Source of the DNA: Amorphophallus konjac
Lineage: Eukaryota > Streptophyta > Magnoliopsida > Alismatales > Araceae
Assembly (NCBI GenBank): GCA_022559845.1
Contig: JAHNEJ010003547.1
Span: forward strand, 124,001 to 188,000
Reading direction: 5' to 3'
Length of the DNA: 64,000 bases
Shown here: positions 11,036-22,679 of the stretch, piece by piece
Layout: every line of letters starts with the position of its first letter
Position numbering within the stretch: position 1 is the stretch's first letter
Position numbers and translations under genes: made by a program
The notes under the pieces: model-generated
The model's input: only the letters and a program-made list of their open reading frames with translations
Database searches by the model: none
What the model was told of the DNA's origin: nothing

Positions 11036-12028
11036 AAACTTGCAAGTTTCTTGATGAATTAAATGGTCTATTGGATGTCAAAATGGTTCCATTTTCTTCC
11101 ATGTTGTTCCTTATTGATGCTCCTTGCACGTACAATGGTTATGCCTTGGATCTTGATCATATTTATTGTTGGCTAACCTATCTTTCATGAAGGAATTATG
11201 AGTGAAGTCATGCTTTATCGTCCGTCAGGCAGGTAAGTCAGGTATTGTATCTCGTTCCCTCACTCCCTTAATGCATTACTATATGTTACTTATGATATAT
11301 TACCTCGAGAACCGGCTGGTCATTCATGTGTCCTGGGATTTGATGTTCCCCTAAAACAAAAATGATGATGATCTAAGTTCACATGTTTAATCGTTGGATA
11401 GGCCGTTGGATTAGAAAATTTGGGGACGATGGTTCTATCTTGCACGCCGTGGTTGCAGATGGTGTCCTGACTCTGATTCTCTCCGATCTAGCAATATTAT
11501 TCTCGAGTATTTTAGTATTTTATCTTTCTTCGCATTTGTTTTGAAGATTTTGTTTTCCTTTAGCCCAGCATGCATCATACGCATTCTTTGAGCATTCGTG
11601 AAGCTTCATTTGTTCAAGGTATCTCGATGATGGTGAACAACTGTGTTCTTGATTCTGAATAAGGAGAATCATTCCACTCTGAATTAGAAGGTTTCCTTCG
11701 ATCTGCTCACTTGATCTGGTTTGCTGAAGATTCCTGTCTGGAGTTTAGTCTCTTTCCTTTCCGTTGCCTCCGGCGGCTAGCCGTGTTTCCTTTCCTTAGT
11801 TAATTAGTTCCTCCAGACTCGCATCCTTTGGCTGGCTATTTCCTTGTGGTCAATTCGAAGTTTTCCAGAAAATTCCTATCGCTTGTCGGTAAAGAACGGG
11901 TGTCGTTTACCTTAACGCCCTCTTTTTGATACACTCCGCTTCATTTCCGCTTCATCTTTCATGTTCCACTTCGCTTTCGCTTCACCTCCGCTCGCTCCCC
12001 TGCAAAGAGGACGTTAAGGAGGGGCATC
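11036..12028 (+). other. Element A 3' conserved non-coding region and polypurine tract
   Basis: No gene seen. From about 11225 the sequence is homologous to element B from about 52865 ('gcaggtaagtcaggtat', then 'aaccggctggt', 'gatgatgatcta' and 'aatcgttggata'). The purine-rich tract aaggaggggca, just before the LTR (about 12014-12026), fits the plus-strand primer of reverse transcription. Confidence 0.75.
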
Positions 12029-12238
12029 TGTTGACACCCGTTTTATACCCAAAAAGTCGGGTCATCTCCCTATTTCATTCTATATGATGCTCCGAGTTGT
12101 TCACTCTTCATTAAGTCTCTTGATCAGTTGAGGCCTGTTTCTTGGGTCTTAATTCCTGGATTAAGAATTGGCTCCTGGTGGCGCTTCATTGAATAAATCT
12201 TAGCAACCCTTTATTGCTATTTTTGAAACTCAATGGTA

Positions 12239-12545
12239 ATAACGGTCCGAACCAGGCGCGTTGTTTCATTCTGACGGATGGGATCTGGACCGTTACTCTT
12301 TGAAGAGTCCTAAGGCTTAAGGCCTCGTTGAAAAGCTTATCCTTTTGATTCCACGTTGATAATAACGGTCTGTCGTGCAGCCGTTGTTTCATTCTGACGC
12401 CCTATGCCTTGGCCGTTGCTTCCTTGAAGAGTCCAACTTGTTGGGTCTTCTTCCTGTCGATCTTATCTTTTAGGGATAAGGTTGATAGTAACGGACGATC
12501 CTTGATGCGTTACTTCCAAGTGGCGGTCTGTCGTGCAGCCGTTAC
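12239..12545. repeat. Paired-dyad cluster 5 (U3 of element A LTR)
   Basis: Three modules about 120 bp apart, upstream of the TATA box: TAACGGTCC / GCGCGTTG with TGACGGAT / GACCGTTA; TAACGGTC / AGCCGTTG with TGACGCCC / GGCCGTTG; TAACGGAC / ATGCGTTA with TGGCGGTC / AGCCGTTA. Spacers are 7-8 nt. A 'gaagagtcc'-like word follows each pair, so the whole 120-bp block is a degenerate tandem repeat. Confidence 0.9.
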
Positions 12546-12758
12546 TTCCTCCAGAGAGTCCTGGCAGTTCAGGCCTTTTCTCTGCTACTCCGTGGTCGAG
12601 ATAAGGGTTTTGGATTGACGATATCTCTTTCAAATCTGATCCTCAGGACCTCCCGTTCGATCTATGGACTCTTGGTGATATTATCTTCGAGGATTTGCTA
12701 AGAGTTATCCCTTTATCTCGCTGAATTATCCTCTGCTCGACCTGAGAGTTTGAGGGTC

Positions 12759-12766
12759 TATAAATA
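12759..12766 (+). promoter_or_regulatory. TATA box of element A LTR
   Basis: tataaata in the context 'gggtctataaatagagccc', the standard plant LTR promoter context. Confidence 0.7.
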
Positions 12767-13268
12767 GAGCCCTTGACTTCATGGCCCGGAGAGGAAGATT
12801 TGGAATTCACGACGAAGTGCTGCCAAACTCAGGAGCCATCTTCATCCAAGAGGAACTGCTTCCCACGTCCATCCATCTCATAATCAAGGGAGTACTTTGG
12901 TTTTGGTCTTTCAAGTTCATCATTGCATGCTTGAGTTCTTCCCTGGTTTTTCCTCAATCAAAGCATTATCCCTCCTCCTTCTCCACGTTTTTCACTGTCC
13001 TCTAGCATATAAACATCTTCCCAAACTTTTAAAACACCCAGAGGGGTTAAAAAACCAAAAACTCCCCGGTAATCCCCTTTCCTTTTGATGATGTTAAGTC
13101 CTTTGAGAATTGATGCTATGCTTGTGAAAAGGACTAATTGAGGTTGTTGTGTTTGGTCTTTCTACATCTTTGGCAGGTTTACAGGTTCATTGACACGAGG
13201 CCCAGGTCTTCTAGCCGGCTGGAAGAGTTGGAGTTAAAAGAATTCAAGCTTTGTTACTGCAGGTTATC

Positions 13269-13357
13269 TGACGGTCTTGCGCAGGCGCGTCACTCTCTTC
13301 CGACGGTCTATCGTGTGGCCGTCACTTCCAAGCGACGCACGGGGTTCTGGCCGTTAC
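13269..13357. repeat. Paired-dyad cluster 6 (R/U5 side of element A LTR)
   Basis: Three dyads in a row with spacers of about 8 nt: TGACGGTC / GCGCGTCA, CGACGGTC / GGCCGTCA and CGACGCAC / GGCCGTTA. They lie downstream of the TATA box, so they would be transcribed. Confidence 0.85.
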
Positions 13358-13777
13358 TTCTAAGTTAATCTGCAGGCTTTCTCTGGTTTTCTCTCCCGTG
13401 GGCGGGTGTTTCATCCACCTATTTCCAAGGTATATTCAGGTTTTTTGACTTGTTTTTACTTTGGTGGCGATCACATCTTTCCTTGGTATTGGGCATTAGC
13501 TGTCTTCTTCATCATATCTTTCTATTTTCCTTGCTTGTTCCACCTTCACGGTGTGTTTTTATTTACTCCTTGCTCCACGCTCCGGCGTGTGTTTTCCTTT
13601 TCCTTAGCGTAGTTTGATTGAGATAGCATGCCCATGCTAGAGCTAGCTATGATTGCCTAGGTTCATGATCACATGTTCATAGGTTTGAGTAGATCTTTGA
13701 TTGTTTGTTTGTTATCTTACCATACCACTCCCCAAACCTCAAAAGAAAGATAGAAGATAGACAAATAAATATCAACA

Positions 13778-14280
13778 AGTATCTGCAGTGGGGAAAATAA
13801 CAGTAACTCAGAAATGACGCCTTGGAGTTAGGCGTTAAATGGATGAATGACGCCTCTGTGGAGGGGTGTCAAATACTAGTGAACAGTGATCAGAAATAGT
13901 GAAGAAAATCAATAGTAATCACAAAACGATGCCTTGGTGTGAGGCGTTGAATGCAAGAATGACGCCTCCGTGGGGGGCGTTGATCATAAAAATGATAAAA
14001 ATGCTAAAAAATAAATGAAAATAGCGCCTCCGTGAGCGGTCGCTGAAAGTGGAAATGGCGGCTTAAGGGAAGTCGCTAATCAGTTCCAAAGAACAAAAAT
14101 GGATAAAAACTAACGGAAATTAGATTTCTTTTCTTTAAAATGTTATGGACAACTCAAAAATTGGCTAATCCAGTGGGAGGTGTGCACGTGGTGCACAAGG
14201 GGAGTGTGCTACGTGGAGCACTAAGGAGGGGCACACGTGGGTGCCAATGGGAGAGGTAATCAAAATAAAAACATCAAGAG
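13778..14280 (-). other. Leader remnant of element I, with dyads
   Basis: Internal sequence next to the primer site of element I on the minus strand. No gene is recognisable: the reading frame at 14302-14496 shows no known domain. It ends abruptly at A's LTR, so A probably inserted here. Confidence 0.5.
13815..14079. repeat. Paired-dyad cluster 7 (element I leader, TGACGCC-type arms)
   Basis: Pairs with arms TGACGCCT / AGGCGTTA and TGACGCCT / GGGTGTCA, then CGATGCCT / AGGCGTTG and TGACGCCT / GGGCGTTG, then AGCGCCTC / GGTCGCTG and TGGCGGCT / AGTCGCTA. The arm is GCC(T)/(A)GGC instead of GGTC/GACC, but the pairing and the 8-10 nt spacers are the same. Confidence 0.85.
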
Positions 14281-14300
14281 TCCCACCGTGATCGCCAATT
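14281..14300 (-). other. Primer-binding-site-like segment of element I
   Basis: On the minus strand this reads aattggcgatcacggtggga directly after the LTR end. The same words follow B's 5' LTR (ttggcaatcacggtgggac, 23849-23867). It marks 14301-15666 as a 5' LTR on the minus strand. The tRNA was not identified. Confidence 0.65.
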
Positions 14301-15666
14301 TGTGAACGTGTCACAAAGACATTTTAAGAGAAAGGAAATTCAAAATTTCTCTAAAAGAAGAGATGATTGGGAATTAAGAAAAAGGGATGGACATGGTAAG
14401 CATGATATGTGTGAAATAAAGAGAAAGAGGAGAGCATGTGATGCTCTAAAGGAGGGTGATCGGCAGAGGGGTTACCTCACAAATTTAAAGGAGTGATCGC
14501 ATGTACCTTATTAAAAGCGGGTGTGATTGTGAGTTCTTCCTTCCTCCTCCTATCGGTCGGCTGATGAAGGGGGTTTTTACTTTGATTACCGTTGCAAAAC
14601 AAATGAACAAGATTGATTAGCCAAAGTGTGTGTAGTATCAATGCTCTAATAAAATAAAATTATGCAACATGGGCATGAACACACCTTGTGTGTTTTTTTG
14701 TTTAAAACCCCTACGAAGGAGCAAAAGGTGAGGATATGTGTATGTTATAATGCAAACAACAATAGTATGATATGCTGAGAATGCTTCTAGCAAAATAGCT
14801 AGAACTGTATGCTTGAGATGAGGTTAATAGAAGAAATAAGCTAAGAGAGAAGGGGAGCCCTTCTGCTATTTGCAGCAGCAGTAAAGGGAGAGAGAGGTAG
14901 TGCTTCAGCCGCAGGAGAAAGTGCCTGGAGGAAGAGCACCACCGTGAAGGAAAAACACCTGGAGGAAGTAAAACCTGCAGAGAAGTTGTTAGCAAAAGAA
15001 ACTCTCTCCCTCTCTGTTCGTGAGTAAAAGCTCTCTGTGTGTATTCTCTCTTATTCAACCTCTCGCGTGCGAGGGACACCGTGGGGGTATTTATAGGGCT
15101 AAAATCCTTATTCTAATGGGATTAAAGCAAGGATAGACATCATCCAGCAAGGATCTCCCTTCCCCAATCGAATAGGGTGTTTAAACAAGGAAGGATGCTT
15201 CACGGGAAGGTAGCAGACGAACAGGAGACGGAAGCTGAAATGACGACATAAGAGGGGTCGCTATTTTCAAATGACGACTGCGCGCGGAGTCGTTAATTCC
15301 TGGGTTTAATTATAGAAATAAATGACTTTCCATATTTAAAAATGAGAAATGATGCCTTTATGAAACGGCGTCAAATAATCAATGCCCCAGAAGCTGACGT
15401 CAATTCTTTGAATTTTATTTTAATTAGGATTCGTAAAAACCAGGAAATAACGCCTGCGTGAACAGTCGTTGATTTATGAAATCACGACACCCATCCAGTC
15501 GTCAGTTAAATGACGCCCTGTCTCCAGGCGCTAATTACAATCATCATGGAAAAATATCAAATAAATTAGAAAAACTTCATATTAAGCTAGTATTGAAGTC
15601 CACTTTGGGGCATCACGTGGTGACATAAGATTTACTCAACATAGCATCGATTTTGGCGTGTCTACA
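14301..15666 (-). mobile_element. LTR of element I (minus strand)
   Basis: On the minus strand it starts TGTAGACACGCC (15666) and ends cacgttcaca (14301). A TATA box (ctataaata) lies at 15096-15088 on the minus strand. It contains dyad cluster 8. On its right it abuts a Tekay-like LTR (element E) that has lost its start, so I seems to have inserted into E. The reading frame at 15079-14711 is low-complexity and not taken as a gene. Confidence 0.75.
15241..15533. repeat. Paired-dyad cluster 8 (element I LTR)
   Basis: TGACGACA / GGTCGCTA with TGACGACT / AGTCGTTA (7-nt spacer); TGATGCCT / GGCGTCAA with a shorter partner ending TGACGTCA; TAACGCCTG / CAGTCGTTGA with CACGACAC / AGTCGTCA and TGACGCCC / AGGCGCTA. 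Confidence 0.82.
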
Positions 15667-17847
15667 CCATGCTCGAAGAATTTCATGTTTTTTCCATTAT
15701 TGTGCAATATGGTTTATACAATCATGTTGTCCATATAATTTCAACTAAAAGATGATAACTTTGATTAAATTCATGCCCTCTCATGCATTATTCTCATGCT
15801 ATCCTACATTATCTTTCAGTTTTATACAATTTTATTGATTATGTGTCTTAGAAATAGGCTCTGCACGCCAGGCTTTTGCTTCTGTTTGGAAACGGATAGA
15901 TAGCAGTTCCCTAGAGACCGCTACCTCTAGGTAGTGGTTCTTAACAGACCGCGATCTGTACTGTTCACCCCAAACAGTGATCATATTTAACCCTCTTATA
16001 CCATGATATATATATGAGTTTTCATATTATAATTCATGCTATTATGGTTCTGTTGCATCAGGTTTTAAGGGGTGATGTTCTGTTGACATATCATGCTTTC
16101 AAACCTATTTTCACTTTATGCTAATTTCATGCTAAACCTTATATAGTTTGTACATAAAGGAATTTCAATTGATTACATAGAGATTATGCTTTTACGCATC
16201 CCTTCTCATCTTATTTCTATTTTCTGTTACTTACACATAGCCCATACTCCGATACGTAAGCTATTAGTCACCGCACTGATAGGCAAACTTTCTTGGACTT
16301 GAGAGCCTCTATGTTGGATATTCCTTCTGCCAGACTAGGTCATCTTATTTCAAGGCCTTCGCAAGACTCCGCGAGCCTGGGATTCCCACTAGGATGCCGA
16401 GTCGGTTTTACCCTAAAAACCCAAAGTCTAGAGGAGCACTTGAGTTTTCTGCATTTTTCTGCACTATGTCTTGATCACGGCTAGGAAGCGACTGCTACCT
16501 GCAGATAACGGTTGGCCAATGACCGTGACCTTGTTCAGTCAGTAGACTTCTGGCTAAGTCAACCTGTTCCTTCTCCTACGTCGACTCCACACTTGATCGC
16601 GGCCTAGACTTGACCGCTACCTCATGATAGAGACTGTCTCTGAACCGCGTTTTGCCAGCGTGTTCATTGCATCGACCCAATCTCCATCCTACGTCGACTC
16701 ACCTTGTGCACTGACCAGATAGCGATCCAGTGTGAACCGTGTTCTGTCAACATTATGTCCAACCTGAGGTTCGACCCTAGGGGTGATCATATCTTGTTTC
16801 ATATTGCCTTATGACTGTCTAACATCTAAAACCTTAATCAAGACACTAATGAACTATGATAATTGATTAATGTATTGTTATGTTGTCGGATTCCTTCCGT
16901 AGCATAACCTTCTTATTAATTCATTCTTGATCTCTCATGTTCATTTTGGTATGTTCTTACCTTGGTTACATTCGCCTTGAAATTATTGTTGAACTTGGTA
17001 TTATTGGCCTACCTTTATTCTCGTGGAAGTAGCTTGCTTTATAACTTGAAGATGTAAGGGCGGGTACGGACGGTGTCCAAGGGCTCCAATCTAGTCCCCT
17101 CGATAGATGGCCGGAAACATACTATTAACCATGGGGTATGATGATTACTGGCGTCGCATTGCGCTAGGAGTACTTTTTTTTATAAACGGGTGAAATCCAC
17201 AAGGCAATCTCATGAAATTTACATGCTTGTTAAAGTATATTCTTGTTACATGCCAGTACATTCTCGTTACATACTAGTACACTCGTTAAAATCTTGCTTG
17301 ATCATGTACTCATATCTCTATAGTTCACATCTTGTTACTTGTTCTTACTATAGTTTTGTTTGCGTGTTTCATCGCATCTTATTTCTTACCTTCTAGAGCT
17401 AAAATGTTAATTACTTAAATAATGCCTTCATGTTGATGTGAAGATACCTACTGGGCGAGTGCGCTCATTCCCTACTTTTCTCATCTTTTCGAGAAACTCC
17501 AGCGGGTTAGAATCAGACTACTCATGTGGCGAGTCCGAGAATGAATGAAGACCGAGAGAAGCCTAGAGTGTCATGAGTCCATTTATGCTAGTTAAAAGGC
17601 ATGTCGATGTAATTTTTCACTTTATTGAGTCTAGTGAGTCGTTGTGTTAAAAGAGAGTCAGTGTCAAGTGTCATTTTGAAACCTTTGATTATTTGATCAA
17701 TAAAAGTGAAGGTTTTTGATTATATCGTGTGCATTCATTCTTTTGTGTGAATGTGTATAGCGCTCTGATCGTCTTACTAGCTAGAGGCTTATTCTACCGA
17801 CTGTTCATGTTCCCGATTATTTTCACTACATATCTCGGGGCATGACA
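15667..17847 (+). mobile_element. Element E: Tekay/Del-like LTR, 5' end missing, solo or 3' LTR
   Basis: It ends ctcggggcatgaca at 17847, like element F's LTR end (ctcggggcgtgaca). Internal blocks match F's LTR: a block with 'aaggccttcgcaagactccg' and 'actaggatgccgag' (about 16350-16410 against about 35940-36000), and a block with 'ggaagtagctt' and 'cccctcgatagatggccgg' (about 17025-17165 against 36500-36640). No Met primer site follows, so it is a solo or 3' LTR. It cuts into copia element D on the right and is cut by element I on the left. No gene seen. Confidence 0.75.
15899..16741. repeat. Decayed dyads in element E LTR
   Basis: Looser examples: TAGCAGTTC / GACCGCTA (about 15900-15930), ATAACGGTTG / TGACCGTGA (about 16505), TCGCGGCC / GACCGCTA (about 16595) and AGCGATCC / AACCGTGT (about 16720). 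Pairing is less regular, as expected of an older copy. Confidence 0.6.
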
Positions 17848-17868
17848 CCTGCAAAGTCACATAGAATC

Positions 17869-19756
17869 TCAAGCTAATTTTGGTACCCAAGCAAGCTTGG
17901 GTCCACTAGAGTTAGCTTTTCTACTTACAAAAGAATTCCTAAACTTCTTGGCAAACAAATCATCATCATTTTTCATCAAATTACATATGTACATATCCTG
18001 CCCCAATCTGCCATAATAAAAACATGTGGGTCTTCTCTTTACAAAATTGTTCCTACTATTTACATTTTGAAATGCATTGAAGGAATGTGGATGTGAGCCT
18101 CTAGATTTCAGTGATTTTGTGTGTGAAGATGATGAACTACCATCATGCAAACATGAAGTTTTAATTTTGAATTCAAATGACTTTTTATTAGTGGGCATGT
18201 AGCCCAAACCCTCCTTTCTGAAATTTAGTTTCATACCTAGAAGATTATCCAGATTATTCTTCCCTTTTACAAGTTTTTCTTGATCAAGCTTGGCATCATT
18301 CAATTCTAAAATCAAGGTTTCAGATCTACTCTCAGCTTCCTTCCTAGCTTGCTCACTTTGATTCAGTTTTAAAATTAGTTCTTCCATTTTCATCTTCAAA
18401 TTTTCATTTAGCTCTTCCAGCCCATCCTTTATTTTAAACACACTTTGTTTTTCTACTTCTAAACATGAAATCTCCTCTTCAAACAAATTCAGCTTAGACA
18501 AAAGCATTTCATTTTCATGTTTGAGAGTTTCAATTTGATGCTCATACGAACTGCAATTATCACATGGAGTCTTTGTATGAACAAACTCATGAAATTTCTT
18601 TTTCAAAATTTTATTTTCAGATTTAACTTTTTTATATTTTTGATACAAATCAGCATAGGCAATCTACCATTGTTCACTAGAAAGATTCTCAAAGTTAGAA
18701 TTTACCTCTTTATCCTCTTCTTGTCCCATCAGGCAAAGATTTTTCACCCGCTCATCAATGTCATCTTCTTCTTCAGATACGGAGTCGTCCTCGTCTTCAT
18801 CACTCCATGTAGCCTTCATTACTCTTGGTTTCATGACTTTGTTCTTCTTCATTTTCTTCAAAAGTTTAGGGAATTCGCCCCTTATGTGCCCCATCTTCTT
18901 ACATTCATAACACATCATCTCGTCCTTTTTGCTTGTTCCCCTTTCTTATCCAATGGCTTCGTTTGAAATTTCTTGGCAAAGTTGCCATTTATTTTAGCCT
19001 TCCTGAAGAACCTTCTCGCTCTTCTTGTAATAAGAGCCATAAGGTCTTCTTTATAACTATCAATGCTTGAAGTTCCATCACTTTCTTCAGATGATTGTGA
19101 GTTAACTTTCAGGGCAATCATCTTCTTTTTCTTACTTTCCTCTTCATTCTTCTTGACATTCAGCTCATAAGTCTTGAGCGACCCGGTTAATTCATCAAGA
19201 GACAAGGTTGATAAGTCCGTCGAATCTTCGATAACAGTCGCCTTACTATGCCACTGTGACGACAGTGATCGCAACACTTTCCAAACCAGCTCTTGATTGG
19301 TGTAATTCTTCCCCAATGCCTTTAGCACATTTGTGATCTTACTTAGTCTTGCAAACATTTGTGATATTGTCTCATCTGGCTTCATTACAAATAACTCATA
19401 GTCTCTGATGAGTATATTCACCTTGGTTTCTTTAACTTCGGAAGTCCCCTCATATATGAGCCTCAGCTTATCCCATATTTCATGCGCAGAAGAGCACATT
19501 GAAATACGTGAATTGCGTATTAGATAATATTCATAGCTTTGTAATTAGCATAGGATTTTTTAATATGCTCATCACTCCATTTTTCATTATCCATAGGTAA
19601 TTCATATGGTTCTTTGCTGACAACACTCTAGACATCATCTTCTTGTGCTCTTAGAAAAACAGTCATCCTGTTTTTCCAATAGGAATAATTATTCCCATCA
19701 AAGAAAGGGGGTCGGTGAATCGAATATCCCTCATGGAGCATTCCTTTGTTAGCCAT
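17869..19756 (-). pseudogene. Element D gag (Ty1/copia), broken
   Basis: Gag packages the element RNA. It begins MANKGM at the ATG at 19756 (minus), followed by a YWKNRM segment shared with element G's gag. Stops and shifts near 19640, 18915 and 18660 split it. The UBN2-type gag domain (DETISQMFARLSKITN; ATVIEDSTDLSTLSLDEL) lies at about 19500-19170. A CCHC zinc knuckle (CYECKKMGHIRGE with the last Cys lost) is at about 18905-18860. A long coiled coil (about 18640-18240) follows, and then a second knuckle-like CFYYGRLGQDMYIC with altered residues. The end is WVPKLA. It is a relative of element G's gag, from the same family but another lineage. Confidence 0.85.
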
Positions 19757-19811
19757 GATGAACGATCTTTACTCTGCAATCGCTAGATTGAATGAAAATA
19801 ATCAGAGACCC

Positions 19812-19823
19812 GCTCTGATACCA
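19812..19823 (-). other. Primer binding site, initiator tRNA-Met (element D)
   Basis: Minus strand TGGTATCAGAGC, the standard plant LTR primer site complementary to the 3' end of initiator tRNA-Met, two bases inside the LTR end. Confidence 0.9.
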
Positions 19824-19825
19824 CT

Positions 19826-21046
19826 TGTTGGCCCAGACTAACGAGTAAACAAGAAGGGGGGGTTGAATTGTTTGCCCCTGAATCGCACAAATAGAATGAA
19901 GATAAAGTGAGATCAGTGTCATATGAGATTAGATAAGCTTGAATAAGAAGAGTTCTCTCAAACTCACCGGTCACACACGAAATTGATGAAACAAAGCAAA
20001 GAGCGAACAAGCAAACCACATAACACAAGAGAATTTAAGGTGGTTCGGCTAGACCTACACGTCTGCCAACGTCCACCCCTCACCAACTTCATCTCCAACA
20101 CACACATGCTACAAGATATATCTTAACTCCACATGTTGCATAGATCGCAACACAATGTTAACCAAAATGCTGCTCACACGTAGCTCACACACTCACACCA
20201 CAGTGTATCAACAGATATATTCGAAGGATGTACAAGATCTGATCACCCAAAAATATAATTTCTGATGAAAATCAACCAAGAAAATTTAAAAGTGTGTAGA
20301 AATTCACTTTCCCTTGTAGAGCAACTTGCTGGACTACACTTCGTTGAAGGTCAGGAGATTTAAGCTCAGATATGAATCTCCAGCACTTGTATCTCGATTT
20401 TCCAATGAAGAAGATGGCACATTAGCTCCTGGATTTGAGATAGATGTTGATCACACACTTTGATCTTGGACCTAAGGGGTTGAAATCAATGGAAGAAGAG
20501 GTTGAAGGATCCCCACGTTCTTCCTTCTCCTCCTTCTTCTCCTGCACACATAAAACAAGAAAACCCATGGATGAAATCTCCCAAATTCGTAACAATGCAT
20601 TATATACCCATGAGAGGGGTTAAAGACATGGATGCCCCTTCTAGAATAGTCTAAGAACCATCCCACAAGGTTAGGAACGAAGTGGGGGCAGTTTGGTAAC
20701 ATATTCATAGGGAAAAATCAGATAAGAAATGGGTTTTCGAAAAGGCGCCGGAAGGAGTCGACTCTTGGCTCATTCCAGACTAGGACAGAACTTGTAGGGA
20801 TGAGAGTCGACTCCCAGAGTCGACTCTCTCCTTTTTCTGCTTAAAAAATAGAACAATGTTCTGACTCTCTCTCCTGTCTGTTCAGCAGACAGTAGAGAGA
20901 CAAGGGAGAGTCGACTCCCAGAGTCGACACTCTCATGCATCCTGAAAAATAGAGCAAGATCACCCAATGACCAATTGTTTAATGGGAATAGATGAACCCA
21001 TTGCCCCTTGATTCTTGAGGAGTCAAATTATTGATTTTAACCTACA
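19826..21046 (-). mobile_element. 5' LTR of element D
   Basis: On the minus strand it runs from TGTAGGTTAAAATC (21046) to CTGGGCCAACA (19826), with a TG..CA pair. It carries GAGTCGACTC-type dyads (next entry). Confidence 0.78.
20755..20934. repeat. Dyads with GAGTCGACTC arms (element D LTR)
   Basis: Two strong dyads, each about 27 bp with arms AGAGTCGACTC and GAGTCGACTCT around a loop of about 3-5 nt (about 20810-20840 and 20905-20935), plus a half-site at 20755. The arm sequence is unlike that of other families and the loop is shorter. Confidence 0.8.
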
Positions 21047-22044
21047 AAAGCACAATAATACCAAATTAGTATATGTATCAAAATCTAAGACTTCAGGTTC
21101 TTAGAGGGAGGGGGTGGCATGATAAAAGGAAGAGAGAAGTTTAGGAGGAGATGATGGTGGGTGAGAAGATGTTGGCACATAGAAACGAGCAGTGTGCTTG
21201 ACTAAAGGAGAATTGAATTGACCAGACAACAAAATCTAAGGAGATCAAGTGATCATGATTAGAGGTGTAGAGGGTATAGATTCACAGCCCTGAAAGATGG
21301 AAAGCAAACGGGATTGGGATAAAGCAAAAAAAATGATAGAGCTTTCAATTTCCTACGAGTTGGGGGGTGGTTTTCTCCGCTTTTGTGTGACAAGCTGCAG
21401 CTCCATACTCATAAAGGGGCCACCATCTTGAAACAACCAAAAAGAATCAGAAAAGTCCCGCATATCGGCGCTAAGGCCTTCCAGCACTAGAGGTGGGCCA
21501 GATATCGGGCAAGCAATGCCCCCTTCCTTCTCTTCCTGAGTTGGGGGCTTAAATTATCATGCCCCAGCTGAAGTGGACCCCAGACAAAGTGATATCGTAG
21601 TCTCCATGTCAACGGCATCCAATCCAACATCAGCGAGAGCGGCCTCTCTCGATAGCCTAGTCCCCTTCAGTCTCTCATCTTGCAGTTTGGGACTAACTTG
21701 GTTCTTCCTTGGAGGTAAGCACCCAAACCTTTGCCTGGCTAATATCCAAGCTTCAACATCATAGACCAGCCCCTCGTATCTAGCAGCTTAGATTTGTTGG
21801 GAGCATCCACTTGCACAGCCTCCGGTTCATGGCGCGAATAAGCCCATGGAAAATCAAGGTCCATTATGGAGATAACAGGCTTGTTAGTCGGCCAAAGTAG
21901 TGTTAGAATTTTCTCAGTAATGGCCTCGACCGTGCGAGCTCTGGAGATACTCTAAACCTTGACCACCCGCCCTTGAAAAGGGAACTTGAGACATTGGTGG
22001 GAAGTCGATGGCACAGCATTTAAATTGTCGATCCACAGTCTCCC
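21047..22044 (-). pseudogene. Element C pol fragment: protease end and G-patch (Tat, minus strand)
   Basis: Continues element C's protease from 55552 once B is removed: WIDNLNAVPSTSHQCLKFPF (about 22035-21970) matches the end of a Tat protease. A G-patch follows (about 21765-21640: MMLKLGY, then PGKGLGAYLQGRTKLV), a glycine-rich RNA-binding motif usual between protease and RT in Tat elements. Stops interrupt the frame (for example at the Y/P position of the G-patch). RT is not in the window and should lie left of D's lost 3' LTR. The rest of this stretch shows no domain I can name. Confidence 0.8.
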
Positions 22045-22679
22045 TGTTGACACCCATTTTTAGCCCGCAAGTTGCATTATTTCTTTATTCATCATTTCTG
22101 ATGTCCCAAATTACCCATTATTTTGAAGCCTTCCTTGGATAGATTTTGAGCCCATTTCATTGTTCCCTAGCCTTTGAGCTTCGGAGACCATGATTTATTA
22201 GAGCCCTAGGGCTTATTTTATCAGCTTCCGGCCTTTCAAGTCGACTTACGGCCCATTTAGGTCAACTTCCATCAAGCATTCGGCCCATTTCACTGCGTAA
22301 TCCTGAACGCGACCCTTTTTCATCATACTCGGGTTCTCTATTCATTACCTGCCCTTCACCAAAGTTGTTTGTTTTTTAAATCTCTACAATTTATTCTTCT
22401 GCGCCATTGGCCAATTCTCCAGCGACTTCAAGTTATTTGTGTTTCTCTGGCAGGCTGCACTGTTCACCTATGTCCCAACATTTTTTCTCTATATTCTCAC
22501 CCTATTTTCTCCCTCTTCCGCTCATTTTAGCATCTTTCTCTCTTCATGAAAGTTATTCATTTTTTAGATCTCTACAATTTCTTATTCTACGACTTTTGCT
22601 AGTTCTGCATCAATTTTGAGATATTCTCTGATTTTCAAATTCTACCGCATCCTGCCCAGAAAATTTTCTTCCATCAGCC

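Larger units (their letters stand above)
1..13777 (+). mobile_element. Element A: Tat-lineage Ty3/gypsy retrotransposon, 5' part outside window
   Basis: The order seen is RT, RNase H, second RNase H, integrase (26-3552), a long non-coding and antisense-gene region (3553-12013), a polypurine tract (about 12014-12026) and a 3' LTR (12029-13777). The 5' LTR, gag and protease lie left of base 1. The second, archaeal-type RNase H between RNase H and integrase, and the antisense PMD genes between pol and the 3' LTR, are known hallmarks of the Tat clade. Parts of the 3' non-coding region (about 3950-4100 and 11220-12028) are clearly related to 51450-51560 and 52865-53741 of element B, so A and B share a family. 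A appears to sit in the LTR-type element I, whose primer-site region starts just to the right, but the left junction is outside the window. Confidence 0.9.
12029..13777 (+). mobile_element. 3' LTR of element A
   Basis: It begins TGTTGACACCCG directly after the polypurine tract and ends in aaatatcaaca, a TG..CA pair like the LTRs of element B (TGTTGACAC ... catcaaca). A TATA box (tataaata, 12759-12766) would start transcription. It contains dyad clusters 5 and 6. The partner 5' LTR is outside the window, so its age cannot be judged. Confidence 0.85.
17848..21046 (-). mobile_element. Element D: Sirevirus-like Ty1/copia, 5' LTR and gag only
   Basis: Minus strand: 5' LTR 21046-19826, initiator-Met primer site, then gag to about 17869, where E's LTR interrupts it. 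Its pol is not in the window. D abuts Tat element C on the right at 21046/21047. Confidence 0.82.

Noticed and set aside
12239..12545. Dyads considered as miniature inverted-repeat transposons or their footprints
   Set aside because: Units are only about 25 bp, lack target duplications, occur in regular pairs and change arm sequence by family.
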